NCBI GenBank assembly: GCA_042867185.1
Contig: JBHZQV010000013.1
Span: 1-64,000 of the forward strand
Reading direction: 5' to 3'
Origin: Xylophilus sp042867185
Lineage (GTDB): Bacteria; Pseudomonadota; Gammaproteobacteria; Burkholderiales; Burkholderiaceae_C
Length of the DNA: 64,000 bases
Below are positions 16,900 to 25,645 of this stretch, piece by piece. The stretch's first letter is position 1. The number at the start of each line of letters is the position of its first letter. The notes below the pieces were generated by a model that was not told the origin of the DNA, searched no databases, and saw only the letters and a program-made list of their open reading frames with translations. The translations under genes were made by a program, and so were the position numbers.

Positions 16900-19800
16900 A
16901 TGAACGCCCCACTCCCCGAGCACGTCCGCAAGGCCCTCGAGACGGTCACGCTCGACGACAAATACGCCCTCGACCACGGCCGTGCCTTCATGAGCGGGGT
17001 GCAGGCCCTGGTCAAGCTGCCGATGCTGCAGCGGCTGCGCGACCAGGCGGCCGGCAAGAACACGGCGGGCTTCGTCAGCGGCTACCGGGGCTCGCCCCTC
17101 GGCGGCTACGACCAGGCGCTGTGGAAGGCGTCGAAGTTCCTGAAGGCGCAGAACATCGTCTTCCAGCCGGGCGTCAACGAGGAGCTGGCGGCCACCGCGC
17201 TGTGGGGCACGCAGCAGCTGGGTTTTTCGCCGCCGGGCACCAACAGGTTCGACGGCGTCTTCGGCATCTGGTACGGCAAGGGCCCGGGGGTGGACCGCTG
17301 CTCCGACGTGTTCAAGCACGCCAACATGGCCGGCACGACGGAGTTCGGCGGCGTGATCGCCATCGCGGGCGACGATCACATCAGCAAGAGCAGCACCGCC
17401 GCCCACCAGAGCGACCACATCTTCAAGGCCTGCGGCCTGCCGGTGTTCTTCCCGGCCAACGTGCAGGAGATCCTGGACCTGGGGCTGCACGCCTTCGCCA
17501 TGAGCCGCTTCTCGGGCGTGTGGGCGGGCATGAAGACGATCCAGGAGATCGTCGAGTCGAGCGCCACCGTCATGATCGATCCGCAGCGGGTCGACATCGT
17601 GATCCCCACCGATTTCGAGATGCCGCCCGGCGGGCTGCACATCCGCTGGCCCGATGCGCCGCTGGAGCAGGAGGCGCGGCTGATGCACTACAAGTGGTAC
17701 GCCGCGCTGGCCTACATCCGCGCCAACCGGCTCAACTACAGCGCCACCCTGACGCCGCACGACCGCTTCGGCATCATGGCCAGCGGCAAGGCCTGGAACG
17801 ACACCCGCCAGGCGCTGCTCGACCTGGGGCTGGACGACGCATCGTGCCGCCGTATCGGCATCCGGCTGCACAAGGTGGGCGTGGTCTGGCCGCTGGAGGC
17901 GCAGCTGACCCGCGAGTTCGCGACCGGCCTGCAGGAAATCCTGGTGGTCGAGGAGAAGCGCCAGGTCATCGAATACCAGCTGAAGGAAGAGCTCTACAAC
18001 TGGCGCCCCGACGTGCGGCCCAACGTGCTCGGCAAGTTCGGCGAATCCGAAGGCGGCGGCGAATGGAGCATGCCCAACCCCACCGCCAATACCCTGCTGC
18101 GCGCCAACGCCGACCTGTCGCCCGCCATCATCGCGCGGGCCATCGCGCAGCGGCTCAAGAAGCTGGGGCTGCTGGATGCGGCCGGTGCCGACATGCGAGC
18201 CCGGGTCGATGCGCAACTGGCGATCCTCGAGGCCAAGGAGCGGGCGATGCAGGTGCTGGAGGTGACCGGCGTTCAGGGCGCCGACCGGGTGCCGTGGTTC
18301 TGCTCGGGCTGCCCGCACAACACCAGCACCGTGGTGCCCGAAGGCTCCCGCGCGGTCGGCGGCATCGGCTGCCACTACATGGCCACCTGGATGGACCGCA
18401 GCACCATCGGCTTCACCCAGATGGGCGGCGAGGGCGTGCCCTGGGTCGGCCAGCAGCCCTTCACCACCGACCAGCACATCTTCGCCAACCTGGGCGACGG
18501 CACTTACTTCCACAGCGGGTTGATGGCGATCCGGCAGGCGGTGGCCGCGGGCGTGAACATCACCTACAAGATCCTCTACAACGACGCGGTGGCGATGACC
18601 GGCGGCCAGCAGGTCGGCGAGCGGCCGGAGGGCCACAGCGTGCTGCAGATCGCGCAGAGTCTGCAGGCCGAGGGCCTGACCAAGGTGATCATCGTCACCG
18701 ACGAGCCCGAGAAGTACGCCGGCGTGAAGATCGCCGGTGACCTGGAGGTGAAGCACCGCGACACGCTGGATGCGGTGCAACGCGAGTTCCGGGAGATCAA
18801 GGGCACCACCGCCATCATCTACGACCAGACCTGCGCCACCGAGAAGCGCCGCCGCCGCAAGCGCGGCACCGCGGTCGACCCGGCCAAGCGGGTGGTGATC
18901 AACGAGCTGGTATGCGAAGGCTGCGGCGATTGCAGCGTGCAGAGCAACTGCCTGTCGGTCGAGCCGCTGGAGACCGAGTTCGGCCGCAAGCGCACCATCA
19001 ACCAGAGCAGCTGCAACAAGGACATGAGCTGCCTCAAGGGCTTCTGCCCCAGCTTCGTCACCGTCGAGGGCGGCCAGCTGAAGAAGAAGGGCAAGGGCAA
19101 GGCGCCGTCGCCGCTCGACCTGGGCGCGCTGCCCGAGCCGGTGCTGCCGCGGCTCGACGGGGCCGACGACGTCTGGGGCATCGTGGTGGCCGGCGTGGGC
19201 GGCACCGGGGTGATCACCATCGGCCAGCTGCTCGGCATGGCGGCCCACCTGGAAGGCCGCGGCATCGTCACCCAGGACGCGGCCGGACTGGCGCAGAAGG
19301 GCGGCGCCACCTGGAGCCATGTGCTGGTGGGCGCCACCCAGGACGCGATCCGCACCACCCGCGTCGGCATGGCCGCGGCCGACCTGGTCCTGGCCTGCGA
19401 CCCGCTGGTGGCGGTCAACAAGGAAACGACGCTGCGGATGCGCGAGGGCCGCACCCACGTCGTGCTCAACGGCCACAGCACGCCGACGGCCGCCTTCGTG
19501 CGCAACGCCGAATGGCAGAACCCGGCGGACGTCTGCGGCACCGAGATCGCCCGCACCGTGGGCGAGGCCCACTTCGGCGCCTTCGACGCCGATGCCGCCG
19601 CCACCCAGCTGATGGGCGACAGCATCTACGTCAACCCGATGGTGCTGGGCTACGCCTGGCAGCGCGGCTGGGTGCCGCTGTCGCTGGCCTCGCTGCTGCG
19701 GGCGATCGAGCTGAACGGCGTGGCGATCGAGCAGAACAAGACCGCCTTCGCCTGGGGCCGCCGCGCGGCGCACGATCCGCAGTCGATGCACAGGCTGGCC

Positions 19801-20484
19801 GAGCCGGGCCAGGTCATCACCTTCAAGCCGCGCGAAACGCTCGACGGCCTGGTGGCGCGCCGGGCGCAGTTCCTGGCGGCCTACCAGAACCAGGCCTATG
19901 CCGACGTCTACCGCCAGTTCATCGACCGGGTGAAGGCGGCCGAGGCGCCGCTCGGCAAGACGGCGCTGTCGGAATCGGTCGCCCGCTACCTGTTCAAGCT
20001 GATGGCGTACAAGGACGAGTACGAGGTCGCCCGGCTGCACACCGACCGCGGCTTCCTGGAGCGGGTCAACGGCATGTTCGAAGGCGACTTCAAGCTGCAC
20101 TACCACCTGGCCCCGCCCGGCATCGCCAGGACCAATGCCAAGGGCGAGCTGCAGAAGCAGCGCTTCGGCCCCTGGATGCTGACCGCGTTCCGGGTGCTGG
20201 CGAAGTTGAAAGGCCTGCGCGGCACCGCCTTCGATCCGTTCGGCCGCACCGAAGAGCGCCGCACCGAGCGGGCGCTGGTGGGCGAGTACCGCGCCAGCGT
20301 CGAGGCTCTGCTGCCGCGGCTCGACGAGACCAACCATGCGCTGGCCGTCGAGATCGCCCGGCTGCCCGAGCAGATCAAGGGCTACGGCCATGTGAAGCAC
20401 CGCAACCTGGTGGCGGCGCGGCTGCGCGGCGCCGAGCTCCAGGCCCGCTGGGACGGCCCGGCCGAGGCCCGCGCGGCGGCTTGA
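16900..20484 (+). CDS. Fused indolepyruvate ferredoxin oxidoreductase
   Basis: The 1194-residue protein joins all domains of the 2-oxoacid:ferredoxin oxidoreductase that oxidatively decarboxylates aryl pyruvates to aryl-CoA. The N-terminal pyrimidine domain has GFVSGYRGSPLGGYD. The TPP-binding part has CSGCPHNTST and GGEGVPWVGQQPF with a GDGTYFHSG metal site. An iron-sulfur segment carries CEGCGDCSVQSNC and a further CNKDMSCLKGFCP. The gamma domain starts at WGIVVAGVGGTGVITIGQLL. A good GGAG precedes the ATG at 16900. It stands alone, facing an Lrp regulator, and probably serves degradation of aromatic or branched amino acids. Confidence 0.93.
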   Translation: MNAPLPEHVRKALETVTLDDKYALDHGRAFMSGVQALVKLPMLQRLRDQAAGKNTAGFVSGYRGSPLGGYDQALWKASKFLKAQNIVFQPGVNEELAATALWGTQQLGFSPPGTNRFDGVFGIWYGKGPGVDRCSDVFKHANMAGTTEFGGVIAIAGDDHISKSSTAAHQSDHIFKACGLPVFFPANVQEILDLGLHAFAMSRFSGVWAGMKTIQEIVESSATVMIDPQRVDIVIPTDFEMPPGGLHIRWPDAPLEQEARLMHYKWYAALAYIRANRLNYSATLTPHDRFGIMASGKAWNDTRQALLDLGLDDASCRRIGIRLHKVGVVWPLEAQLTREFATGLQEILVVEEKRQVIEYQLKEELYNWRPDVRPNVLGKFGESEGGGEWSMPNPTANTLLRANADLSPAIIARAIAQRLKKLGLLDAAGADMRARVDAQLAILEAKERAMQVLEVTGVQGADRVPWFCSGCPHNTSTVVPEGSRAVGGIGCHYMATWMDRSTIGFTQMGGEGVPWVGQQPFTTDQHIFANLGDGTYFHSGLMAIRQAVAAGVNITYKILYNDAVAMTGGQQVGERPEGHSVLQIAQSLQAEGLTKVIIVTDEPEKYAGVKIAGDLEVKHRDTLDAVQREFREIKGTTAIIYDQTCATEKRRRRKRGTAVDPAKRVVINELVCEGCGDCSVQSNCLSVEPLETEFGRKRTINQSSCNKDMSCLKGFCPSFVTVEGGQLKKKGKGKAPSPLDLGALPEPVLPRLDGADDVWGIVVAGVGGTGVITIGQLLGMAAHLEGRGIVTQDAAGLAQKGGATWSHVLVGATQDAIRTTRVGMAAADLVLACDPLVAVNKETTLRMREGRTHVVLNGHSTPTAAFVRNAEWQNPADVCGTEIARTVGEAHFGAFDADAAATQLMGDSIYVNPMVLGYAWQRGWVPLSLASLLRAIELNGVAIEQNKTAFAWGRRAAHDPQSMHRLAEPGQVITFKPRETLDGLVARRAQFLAAYQNQAYADVYRQFIDRVKAAEAPLGKTALSESVARYLFKLMAYKDEYEVARLHTDRGFLERVNGMFEGDFKLHYHLAPPGIARTNAKGELQKQRFGPWMLTAFRVLAKLKGLRGTAFDPFGRTEERRTERALVGEYRASVEALLPRLDETNHALAVEIARLPEQIKGYGHVKHRNLVAARLRGAELQARWDGPAEARAAA

Positions 20485-20496
20485 GCATCGAATCGG

Positions 20497-20544
20497 GTCC
20501 GGGCCGGCATGCAGCGCCGGCTGGTTGCTATAAATTCGGTAGCA
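20497..20544. repeat. Dispersed palindromic repeat (short family), copy before yajC
   Basis: TTGCTATAAATTCGGTAGCA (20525-20544) with the flank GGGCCGGCATGCAGCGCCGG belongs to the short palindrome family. It lies in the 215-base gap between the oxidoreductase gene and yajC; the rest of that gap shows nothing else recognisable. Confidence 0.65.
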
Positions 20545-20699
20545 CCATGCCCTCGATAGTCCTGTAGCGCGCCGGGATACCCCGGGGCGTGTAGGAGGGG
20601 GCGCCGCATACAATCGCCGGTTGCCCGGGGTGGCGGCGCGCGCCGCGCCCCGGCAGATCTTCTCTTCCCAATTCGACGTGCACGTCGTGGAGCCGCCCC

Positions 20700-21035
20700 T
20701 TGTTCATCTCTTCCGCATTCGCCCAGACCGCCCCCGCAGCAGCCGCCGGCGGTGGCGGCATCATGTCCTCGCTCACCGGCATGCTGCCGCTGGTGCTGAT
20801 GTTTGTGGTGCTCTATTTCGTGATGATCCGCCCGCAGATGCGCAAGCAGAAGGAGCACCGCGCGATGCTCGACGCCATCGCCAAGGGCGACGAAGTGGCG
20901 ACGGCCGGCGGCATCATCGGCCGGGTGACCCGCCTGGGCGAGGGAACCCTCGGCCTCGAGATCGCTCCCAACGTCGAAGTGCAGGTGCAGCGCACCGCCG
21001 TCGCGCAGGTGCTGCCCAAGGGCACCGTCAAGTAA
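20700..21035 (+). CDS. yajC: Sec translocon accessory subunit YajC
   Basis: The 111-residue protein has the short N-terminus MFISSAFAQ followed by a Gly/Ala linker, one membrane segment (MLPLVLMFVVLYFVMIRPQM) and the conserved cytosolic part RKQKEHRAMLDAIAKGDEV with TAGGIIGRV. YajC joins SecDF to the SecYEG channel. The start is a TTG at 20700, supported by the family's fixed N-terminus and a GGAG about nine bases upstream. It is the first gene of yajC-secD-secF. Confidence 0.95.
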   Translation: MFISSAFAQTAPAAAAGGGGIMSSLTGMLPLVLMFVVLYFVMIRPQMRKQKEHRAMLDAIAKGDEVATAGGIIGRVTRLGEGTLGLEIAPNVEVQVQRTAVAQVLPKGTVK

Positions 21036-21114
21036 TCGGTCCCGCGCGGCACACCTGCCGCGCCCGCAGGACCCGAGTCGAACCGAAGCGGCCCCGCCGC
21101 CGGACAAATAAGCT

Positions 21115-22977
21115 ATGAATCGTTATCCGGTCTGGAAGTACGCGATCCTCGTGGTCGTGCTGCTGGTGGGGGCCCTCTACACCCTGCCCAATTTCTTCGG
21201 CGAGGCGCCGGCCGTGCAGGTCTCGGCGGGCAAGTCGAGCGTCAAGGTCGACGAGGCCACCCGCACCCGGGTGGAAGAGGCCCTGAAGGCGGCCAACGTC
21301 GATGCCGGCGCGGTGACGCTCGACGGCACCTCGGTGCGCGCCCGCTTCGCCACGCCCGACGAGCAGCTGCGCGCCCGCGACGCCCTGCAGCGCGCCCTGG
21401 TGCCCGATGCCGCCGATCCGTCGTACATCGTCGCGCTGAACCTGATCTCGCGCTCGCCGGCCTGGCTCGCCCGGCTGGGCGCGGTGCCGATGTACCTGGG
21501 CCTCGATCTGCGCGGCGGCGTGCACTTCATGCTGCAGGTCGACATGCAGGCCGCCCTCGACAAGAAGGCCGAATCCTATGCCGGCGACCTGCGCACCACG
21601 CTGCGCGACAAGGGCATCCGCCACGGCGGCATCAACCGCGACGGCCAGGCGGTCGACATCCGGGTGCGCGACGACCAGACCGCCACCGCGGTCAAGAACC
21701 TGGTCTCCGACCAGTTCCCCGACCTGGTGGTGACCCAGTCCGGCGACGGTGCCGACACCCGGTTGCTGGCCCGCATCAAGCCCGAGGCGGTGCGCAAGGT
21801 GCAGGACCAGGCGCTCAAGCAGAACATCACCACGCTGCACAACCGGATCAACGAACTCGGCGTGTCCGAGCCGGTGATCCAGCAGCAGGGCCTGGACCGC
21901 ATCGTGGTGCAGCTGCCCGGCGTGCAGGACACCGCCAAGGCCAAGGACATCCTGGGCCGCACCGCCACGCTGGAAGTGCGCATGGTCGACGAAAGCTCCG
22001 AGGCCCGCGTGGCCGAGCGCAGCGCCGCCGGCAGCGTGCCCTTCGGCTCCGAGCGCTACCCCGAGCGCTCGGGTGCGCCGATCGTCGTCAAGAAGCAGGT
22101 CGTGCTGACCGGCGAGAACCTGACCGACGCCCAGCCCGGCTTCGACAACCAGACGCACGAAGCCACGGTCAACCTGACGCTCGACGCCAAGGGCGCCCGC
22201 ATCTTCCGCGACATCACCCGCGAGAACGTGGGCAAGCGCATGGCCATCGTCCTGTTCGAGAAGGGCAAGGGCGAAGTGGTGACCGCGCCGGTGATCCGCT
22301 CGGAGATCTCCGGCGGCCGGGTGCAGATCTCGGGCCGCATGACCTCGGTCGAGGCGGCCGACACCTCGCTCCTGCTGCGCGCCGGCTCGCTGGCCGCGCC
22401 GATGGAAATCATCGAGGAACGCACCATCGGCCCGAGCCTGGGGGCCGAGAACATCTCGCGCGGCTTCCACAGCGTGGCCTGGGGCCTGGCGGCCATCGCG
22501 GTGTTCATGTGCGCCTACTACGCGCTCTTCGGTGTGTTCTCCAGCATCGCATTGCTGGTGAATGTGGCGCTGCTGGTGGCCCTCCTGTCGATGCTGCAGG
22601 CCACGCTGACGCTGCCCGGCATCGCCGCCATGGCGCTGGCGCTGGGCGTGGCGATCGACTCGAACGTGCTGATCAACGAGCGCATCCGCGAAGAGCTGCG
22701 CAACGGCGCCTCGGCGCAGGCGGCGATCCATGCGGGCTACGAACGCGCCTGGGCGACCATCCTCGACTCCAACGTCACCACGCTGATCGCCGGCCTGGCG
22801 CTGCTCGCCTTCGGCTCCGGCCCGGTGCGCGGCTTCGCGGTGGTGCACTGCATCGGCATCCTGACCAGCATGTTCTCGGCCGTCTTCTTCTCGCGCGGCC
22901 TGGTCAACCTCTGGTACGGCCGCAAGAAAAAGCTCAAGAGCGTTGCCATCGGCACCGTCTGGCGCCCGGAAACGTGA
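21115..22977 (+). CDS. secD: Protein translocase subunit SecD
   Basis: SecD uses the proton gradient to help pull exported proteins through SecYEG. The 620-residue protein has an N-terminal membrane helix (VWKYAILVVVLLVGALYTLP), periplasmic P1 regions with LGLDLRGGVHFMLQVD, and a C-terminal bundle of membrane helices with ALALGVAIDSNVLINERIRE, a typical RND-type motif. It is 79 bases after yajC and 138 bases before secF, the latter gap holding a dispersed repeat. Confidence 0.97.
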   Translation: MNRYPVWKYAILVVVLLVGALYTLPNFFGEAPAVQVSAGKSSVKVDEATRTRVEEALKAANVDAGAVTLDGTSVRARFATPDEQLRARDALQRALVPDAADPSYIVALNLISRSPAWLARLGAVPMYLGLDLRGGVHFMLQVDMQAALDKKAESYAGDLRTTLRDKGIRHGGINRDGQAVDIRVRDDQTATAVKNLVSDQFPDLVVTQSGDGADTRLLARIKPEAVRKVQDQALKQNITTLHNRINELGVSEPVIQQQGLDRIVVQLPGVQDTAKAKDILGRTATLEVRMVDESSEARVAERSAAGSVPFGSERYPERSGAPIVVKKQVVLTGENLTDAQPGFDNQTHEATVNLTLDAKGARIFRDITRENVGKRMAIVLFEKGKGEVVTAPVIRSEISGGRVQISGRMTSVEAADTSLLLRAGSLAAPMEIIEERTIGPSLGAENISRGFHSVAWGLAAIAVFMCAYYALFGVFSSIALLVNVALLVALLSMLQATLTLPGIAAMALALGVAIDSNVLINERIREELRNGASAQAAIHAGYERAWATILDSNVTTLIAGLALLAFGSGPVRGFAVVHCIGILTSMFSAVFFSRGLVNLWYGRKKKLKSVAIGTVWRPET

Positions 22978-22980
22978 GCA

Positions 22981-23072
22981 CACCCCCAGGCTTGCCCACT
23001 GCGTGTGGCCGCCAACCCCCTCGCCGGGGGCAACACCCGCGGCCCGGCGAAGCCGGTTCCGCGGTGTTCGCT
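22981..23072 (+). repeat. GC-rich dispersed repeat between secD and secF
   Basis: The stretch contains CACCCCCAGGCTTGCCCACT, GCGTGT, a CCCCCTCGCCGGGGG dyad, GCGGCCCGGCGAAGCCGG and TCCGCGGTG. The same ordered blocks appear in reverse at 25536-25640, next to dprA. It lies in the operon and could form a strong hairpin in the transcript. Confidence 0.7.
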
Positions 23073-23115
23073 GAAATGAATGCAGGGTGGCGTGCGCTGC
23101 CCATCAAGGAATAGC

Positions 23116-24081
23116 ATGGAATTCTTCCGTATCCGCCGCGACATCCCGTTCATGCGGCACGCGCTGATCCTGAACTCGGTCTCGATCATCACCTTCCTCG
23201 CGGCCGTGTTCTTCCTGTTCCACCGCGGACTGCACCTGTCGGTGGAGTTCACCGGCGGCACGGTGATGGAGGTGGCCTACTCGCAGCCGGCCGATCTGGA
23301 GAAGGTGCGCAGCACCGTCACCGGCCTGGGCTACCAGGACGTGCAGGTGCAGAACTTCGGCACCGCGCGCGACGTGATGATCCGGCTGCCGGCGCAGAAG
23401 GGCGTGTCCTCGGCCCAGCAGAGCGAGCGCGTCCTGGGCGCGCTCAAGGCCGATCCGGCGACCGCCGACGCCACGCTGCGCCGGGTCGAGTTCGTCGGCC
23501 CGCAGGTCGGCGAAGAGCTGGCGACCGACGGCCTGAAGGCCCTGGCGATGGTGGTCGTCGGCATCATGGTCTACCTGGCCTTCCGCTTCGAGTGGAAGTT
23601 CGCCGTCGCCACCGTGCTGGCCAACCTGCACGACGTGGTGATCATCCTGGGCTTCTTCGCCTTCTTCCAGTGGGAGTTCTCGCTGGCGGTGCTGGCGGCG
23701 GTGCTGGCGGTGCTGGGCTATTCGGTCAACGAATCGGTGGTGATCTTCGACCGGGTGCGCGAAACCTTCCGCCGCCAGCGCAAGATGGACACCGAGGCCG
23801 CGATCAACCACGCGATCACCTCCACCATCAGCCGGACCATCATCACCCACGGCTCGACCCAGCTGATGGTGCTGTCGATGTTCTTCTTCGGCGGTGCCAC
23901 GCTGCACTACTTCGCCCTGGCACTGACCATCGGCATCCTGTTCGGCATCTACTCGTCGTGCTTCGTGGCCGCGGCCATCGCGATGTGGTTGGGCGTGAAG
24001 CGCGAAGACCTGGTCAAGCCGGCGGCCAAGAAGGATGCGGCCACCGATCCGGCCGATCCGAACAGCGGCGCGCAGGTCTAG
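23116..24081 (+). CDS. secF: Protein translocase subunit SecF
   Basis: SecF is the partner of SecD in the proton-driven accessory complex of the Sec translocon. The 321-residue protein begins MEFFRIRRDIPFMRHALILN with the first membrane helix after it, has the motif SVEFTGGTVMEV (family DFTGG), and ends in five helices with AVLGYSVNESVVIFDRVRET, the usual SecF signature. The ATG at 23116 is chosen because the family begins there. Its C-terminal tail is Ala/Asp-rich. Confidence 0.97.
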   Translation: MEFFRIRRDIPFMRHALILNSVSIITFLAAVFFLFHRGLHLSVEFTGGTVMEVAYSQPADLEKVRSTVTGLGYQDVQVQNFGTARDVMIRLPAQKGVSSAQQSERVLGALKADPATADATLRRVEFVGPQVGEELATDGLKALAMVVVGIMVYLAFRFEWKFAVATVLANLHDVVIILGFFAFFQWEFSLAVLAAVLAVLGYSVNESVVIFDRVRETFRRQRKMDTEAAINHAITSTISRTIITHGSTQLMVLSMFFFGGATLHYFALALTIGILFGIYSSCFVAAAIAMWLGVKREDLVKPAAKKDAATDPADPNSGAQV

Positions 24082-24084
24082 ACA

Positions 24085-24186
24085 TAAGGCCCCCGGCTTT
24101 GCACGCTGCTGCCGCAGCGTGTCATTCGCCCCCCCCCAGGGGGAGGCCCTGCCTGCCGCCGGGGGACCCGTCGGCGGCCGGTGGCT
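24085..24186 (+). repeat. GC-rich dispersed repeat after secF
   Basis: GGCCCCCGGCTTTGCACGCT, GCAGCGTGTCATTCGCCCCC, CCAGGGGGAGGCCCTGCC and GCCGCCGGGGG are the same blocks seen at 43829, 43930 and 54486. It fills most of the 142-base gap between the convergent secF and dprA genes and may end transcription from both sides. Confidence 0.75.
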
Positions 24187-24223
24187 GTGAGATGCGTTGC
24201 CCTCGGGGATGGCGCGCAGGGGC

Positions 24224-25501
24224 TCAGCCCTTTGCCACCCGCTGGAACAGCCCGCCGGGGAGGCGGGCGACCCGGTCGTCGAGCTCCAGGTCCAGCAGCC
24301 GGACCTGCAGCGTGGCGGCGTCGATGCCGGTACGGGCCACCAGCGCGTCGATCCCCACCGGGTTCCAGCCCATCGCGCCGAGCAGGCTGCCTTCTTCGTC
24401 GTCCTTTTCGTCGTCCTCGTCGCAGGCCTGCGCTTCGGGCGGTGCGGCCACGGCGTTCGGGAACAGGCCCGGTTGCGGCGCCGGGGCCGGCGTGCGGCCG
24501 GCCGCCGCGGGCGCCACGGGCCGGGCCCGGTCGGCGAACGGTGGCAGCTCTTCCAGCACGTCCTGCGCCGATTCGACCAGCTTGGCACCCTGGCGGATCA
24601 GCGCATGGCAGCCGCGCGACTGCGGTGCGTGGATCGAGCCGGGGATGGCGAAGACCTCCTTGCCCTGCTCGACCGCCATCCGCGCGGTGATCAGGGAGCC
24701 CGACGGCTGCGCGGCTTCCACCACCAGGGTGCCGAGCGACAGCCCCGCGATCAGCCGGTTGCGGCGCGGGAAGTTGGCGGCCAGCGGCGGCATGCCCAGC
24801 GCGTATTCGCTGACCAGCAGGCCTTCCTGCGCGATCCGGTGCGCCAGCGCCCGGTTCTGCCGCGGATAGACCCGGTCGAGCCCGGTGCCGACGATGGCGA
24901 TGGTGGGGCAGAGGCCGGCCGTCGCGCCGTCGAGCGCGCCCTGGTGGGCGGCAGCGTCGATGCCCAGCGCCAGGCCCGAGACGACGGTCAGCCCCGCCCC
25001 GGCGAAATGCCGGGCGAAGGCCTGCGCATCCCGCGTGCCCTGCGGCGTCGGGTTGCGGGTGCCGACGATCGCGATGCCGGGCGCCACCGCGTTTGCTGCT
25101 AAATCGATAGCAGGTGGTCGGCGCGGGTCGTCGGCTGCAGGCACTTTTGGCCCGAAAGCCGGCGATCCGAGCAGGTACAGCATCAGCGGCGGGTCTTCCG
25201 TCGCCAGCAGCCCGGCCGGGTAGCCGGCATCGGCCAGGGTCAGGCAGCGCCGCTCGGCACCGGTCGCGTCACGTTCGTTCAGCCAGGCCCAGGTGGTGTC
25301 CAGCAGTGCGGCCAGGCCGGCGGGCGGGGCCTGCAGGGCGGCCGTCTGCGCGGGCGTCGCCACCTGCCGCAGCGCGGCGGCCGGCGCATCGAATACCGCC
25401 ATCGGCAGCCCGAAGGCGGCCAGCAGCCGCCGGCCGGTGTCGGCGCCCACGCCGGGGGTCAGCGTCAGCCGCAACCAGGCGGCGAGTTCGGCATGTTCCA
25501 T
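24224..25501 (-). CDS. dprA: DNA processing protein DprA
   Basis: DprA binds incoming single-stranded DNA during natural transformation and loads RecA. The 425-residue protein has an N-terminal helix-hairpin-helix-like region (WLRLTLTPGVGADTGRRLLA), the Rossmann-like core with GIAIVGTRNPTPQGTRDAQA and VVSGLALGIDAAAHQGAL, PRRNRLIAGLSLGTLVVEA, and a C-terminal winged-helix DML1 domain. A short segment before the core (about PPAIDLAANAV) is encoded by a copy of the short palindromic repeat at 25094, in frame. It follows the LysM protein gene on the same strand, a common pairing in Burkholderiales. Confidence 0.93.
   Translation of the reverse strand: MEHAELAAWLRLTLTPGVGADTGRRLLAAFGLPMAVFDAPAAALRQVATPAQTAALQAPPAGLAALLDTTWAWLNERDATGAERRCLTLADAGYPAGLLATEDPPLMLYLLGSPAFGPKVPAADDPRRPPAIDLAANAVAPGIAIVGTRNPTPQGTRDAQAFARHFAGAGLTVVSGLALGIDAAAHQGALDGATAGLCPTIAIVGTGLDRVYPRQNRALAHRIAQEGLLVSEYALGMPPLAANFPRRNRLIAGLSLGTLVVEAAQPSGSLITARMAVEQGKEVFAIPGSIHAPQSRGCHALIRQGAKLVESAQDVLEELPPFADRARPVAPAAAGRTPAPAPQPGLFPNAVAAPPEAQACDEDDEKDDEEGSLLGAMGWNPVGIDALVARTGIDAATLQVRLLDLELDDRVARLPGGLFQRVAKG
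25094..25140. repeat. Short palindromic repeat inside dprA
   Basis: TGCTGCTAAATCGATAGCAG followed by GTGGTCGGCGCGGGTCGTCGG is a copy of the short family, core plus flank. It is read through in frame by dprA, giving AIDLAANAV. Confidence 0.7.
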
Positions 25502-25535
25502 GGAGGAGAAAACGAGGGGTCGATGGGGCGCGGGC

Positions 25536-25640
25536 CGCCCCGCTCAGGGGCACCGCGGATCCGGCTCCGCCGGCCCGCCGGTGCCGCCCCCTGCAAGGGG
25601 GGAGGCGCAGACACGCAGTGCGGAGCCTGGGGGTGTACCT
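25536..25640 (-). repeat. GC-rich dispersed repeat between dprA and the LysM gene
   Basis: Read on the minus strand it gives ACACCCCCAGGCTCCGCACT, GCGTGTCTGCGCC, a CCCCCTTGCAGGGGG dyad, and GGCGGAGCCGGATCCGCGGTG, closely matching the copy at 22981. It occupies most of the 144-base gap and would be transcribed with both genes. Confidence 0.75.
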
Positions 25641-25645
25641 AGCCT

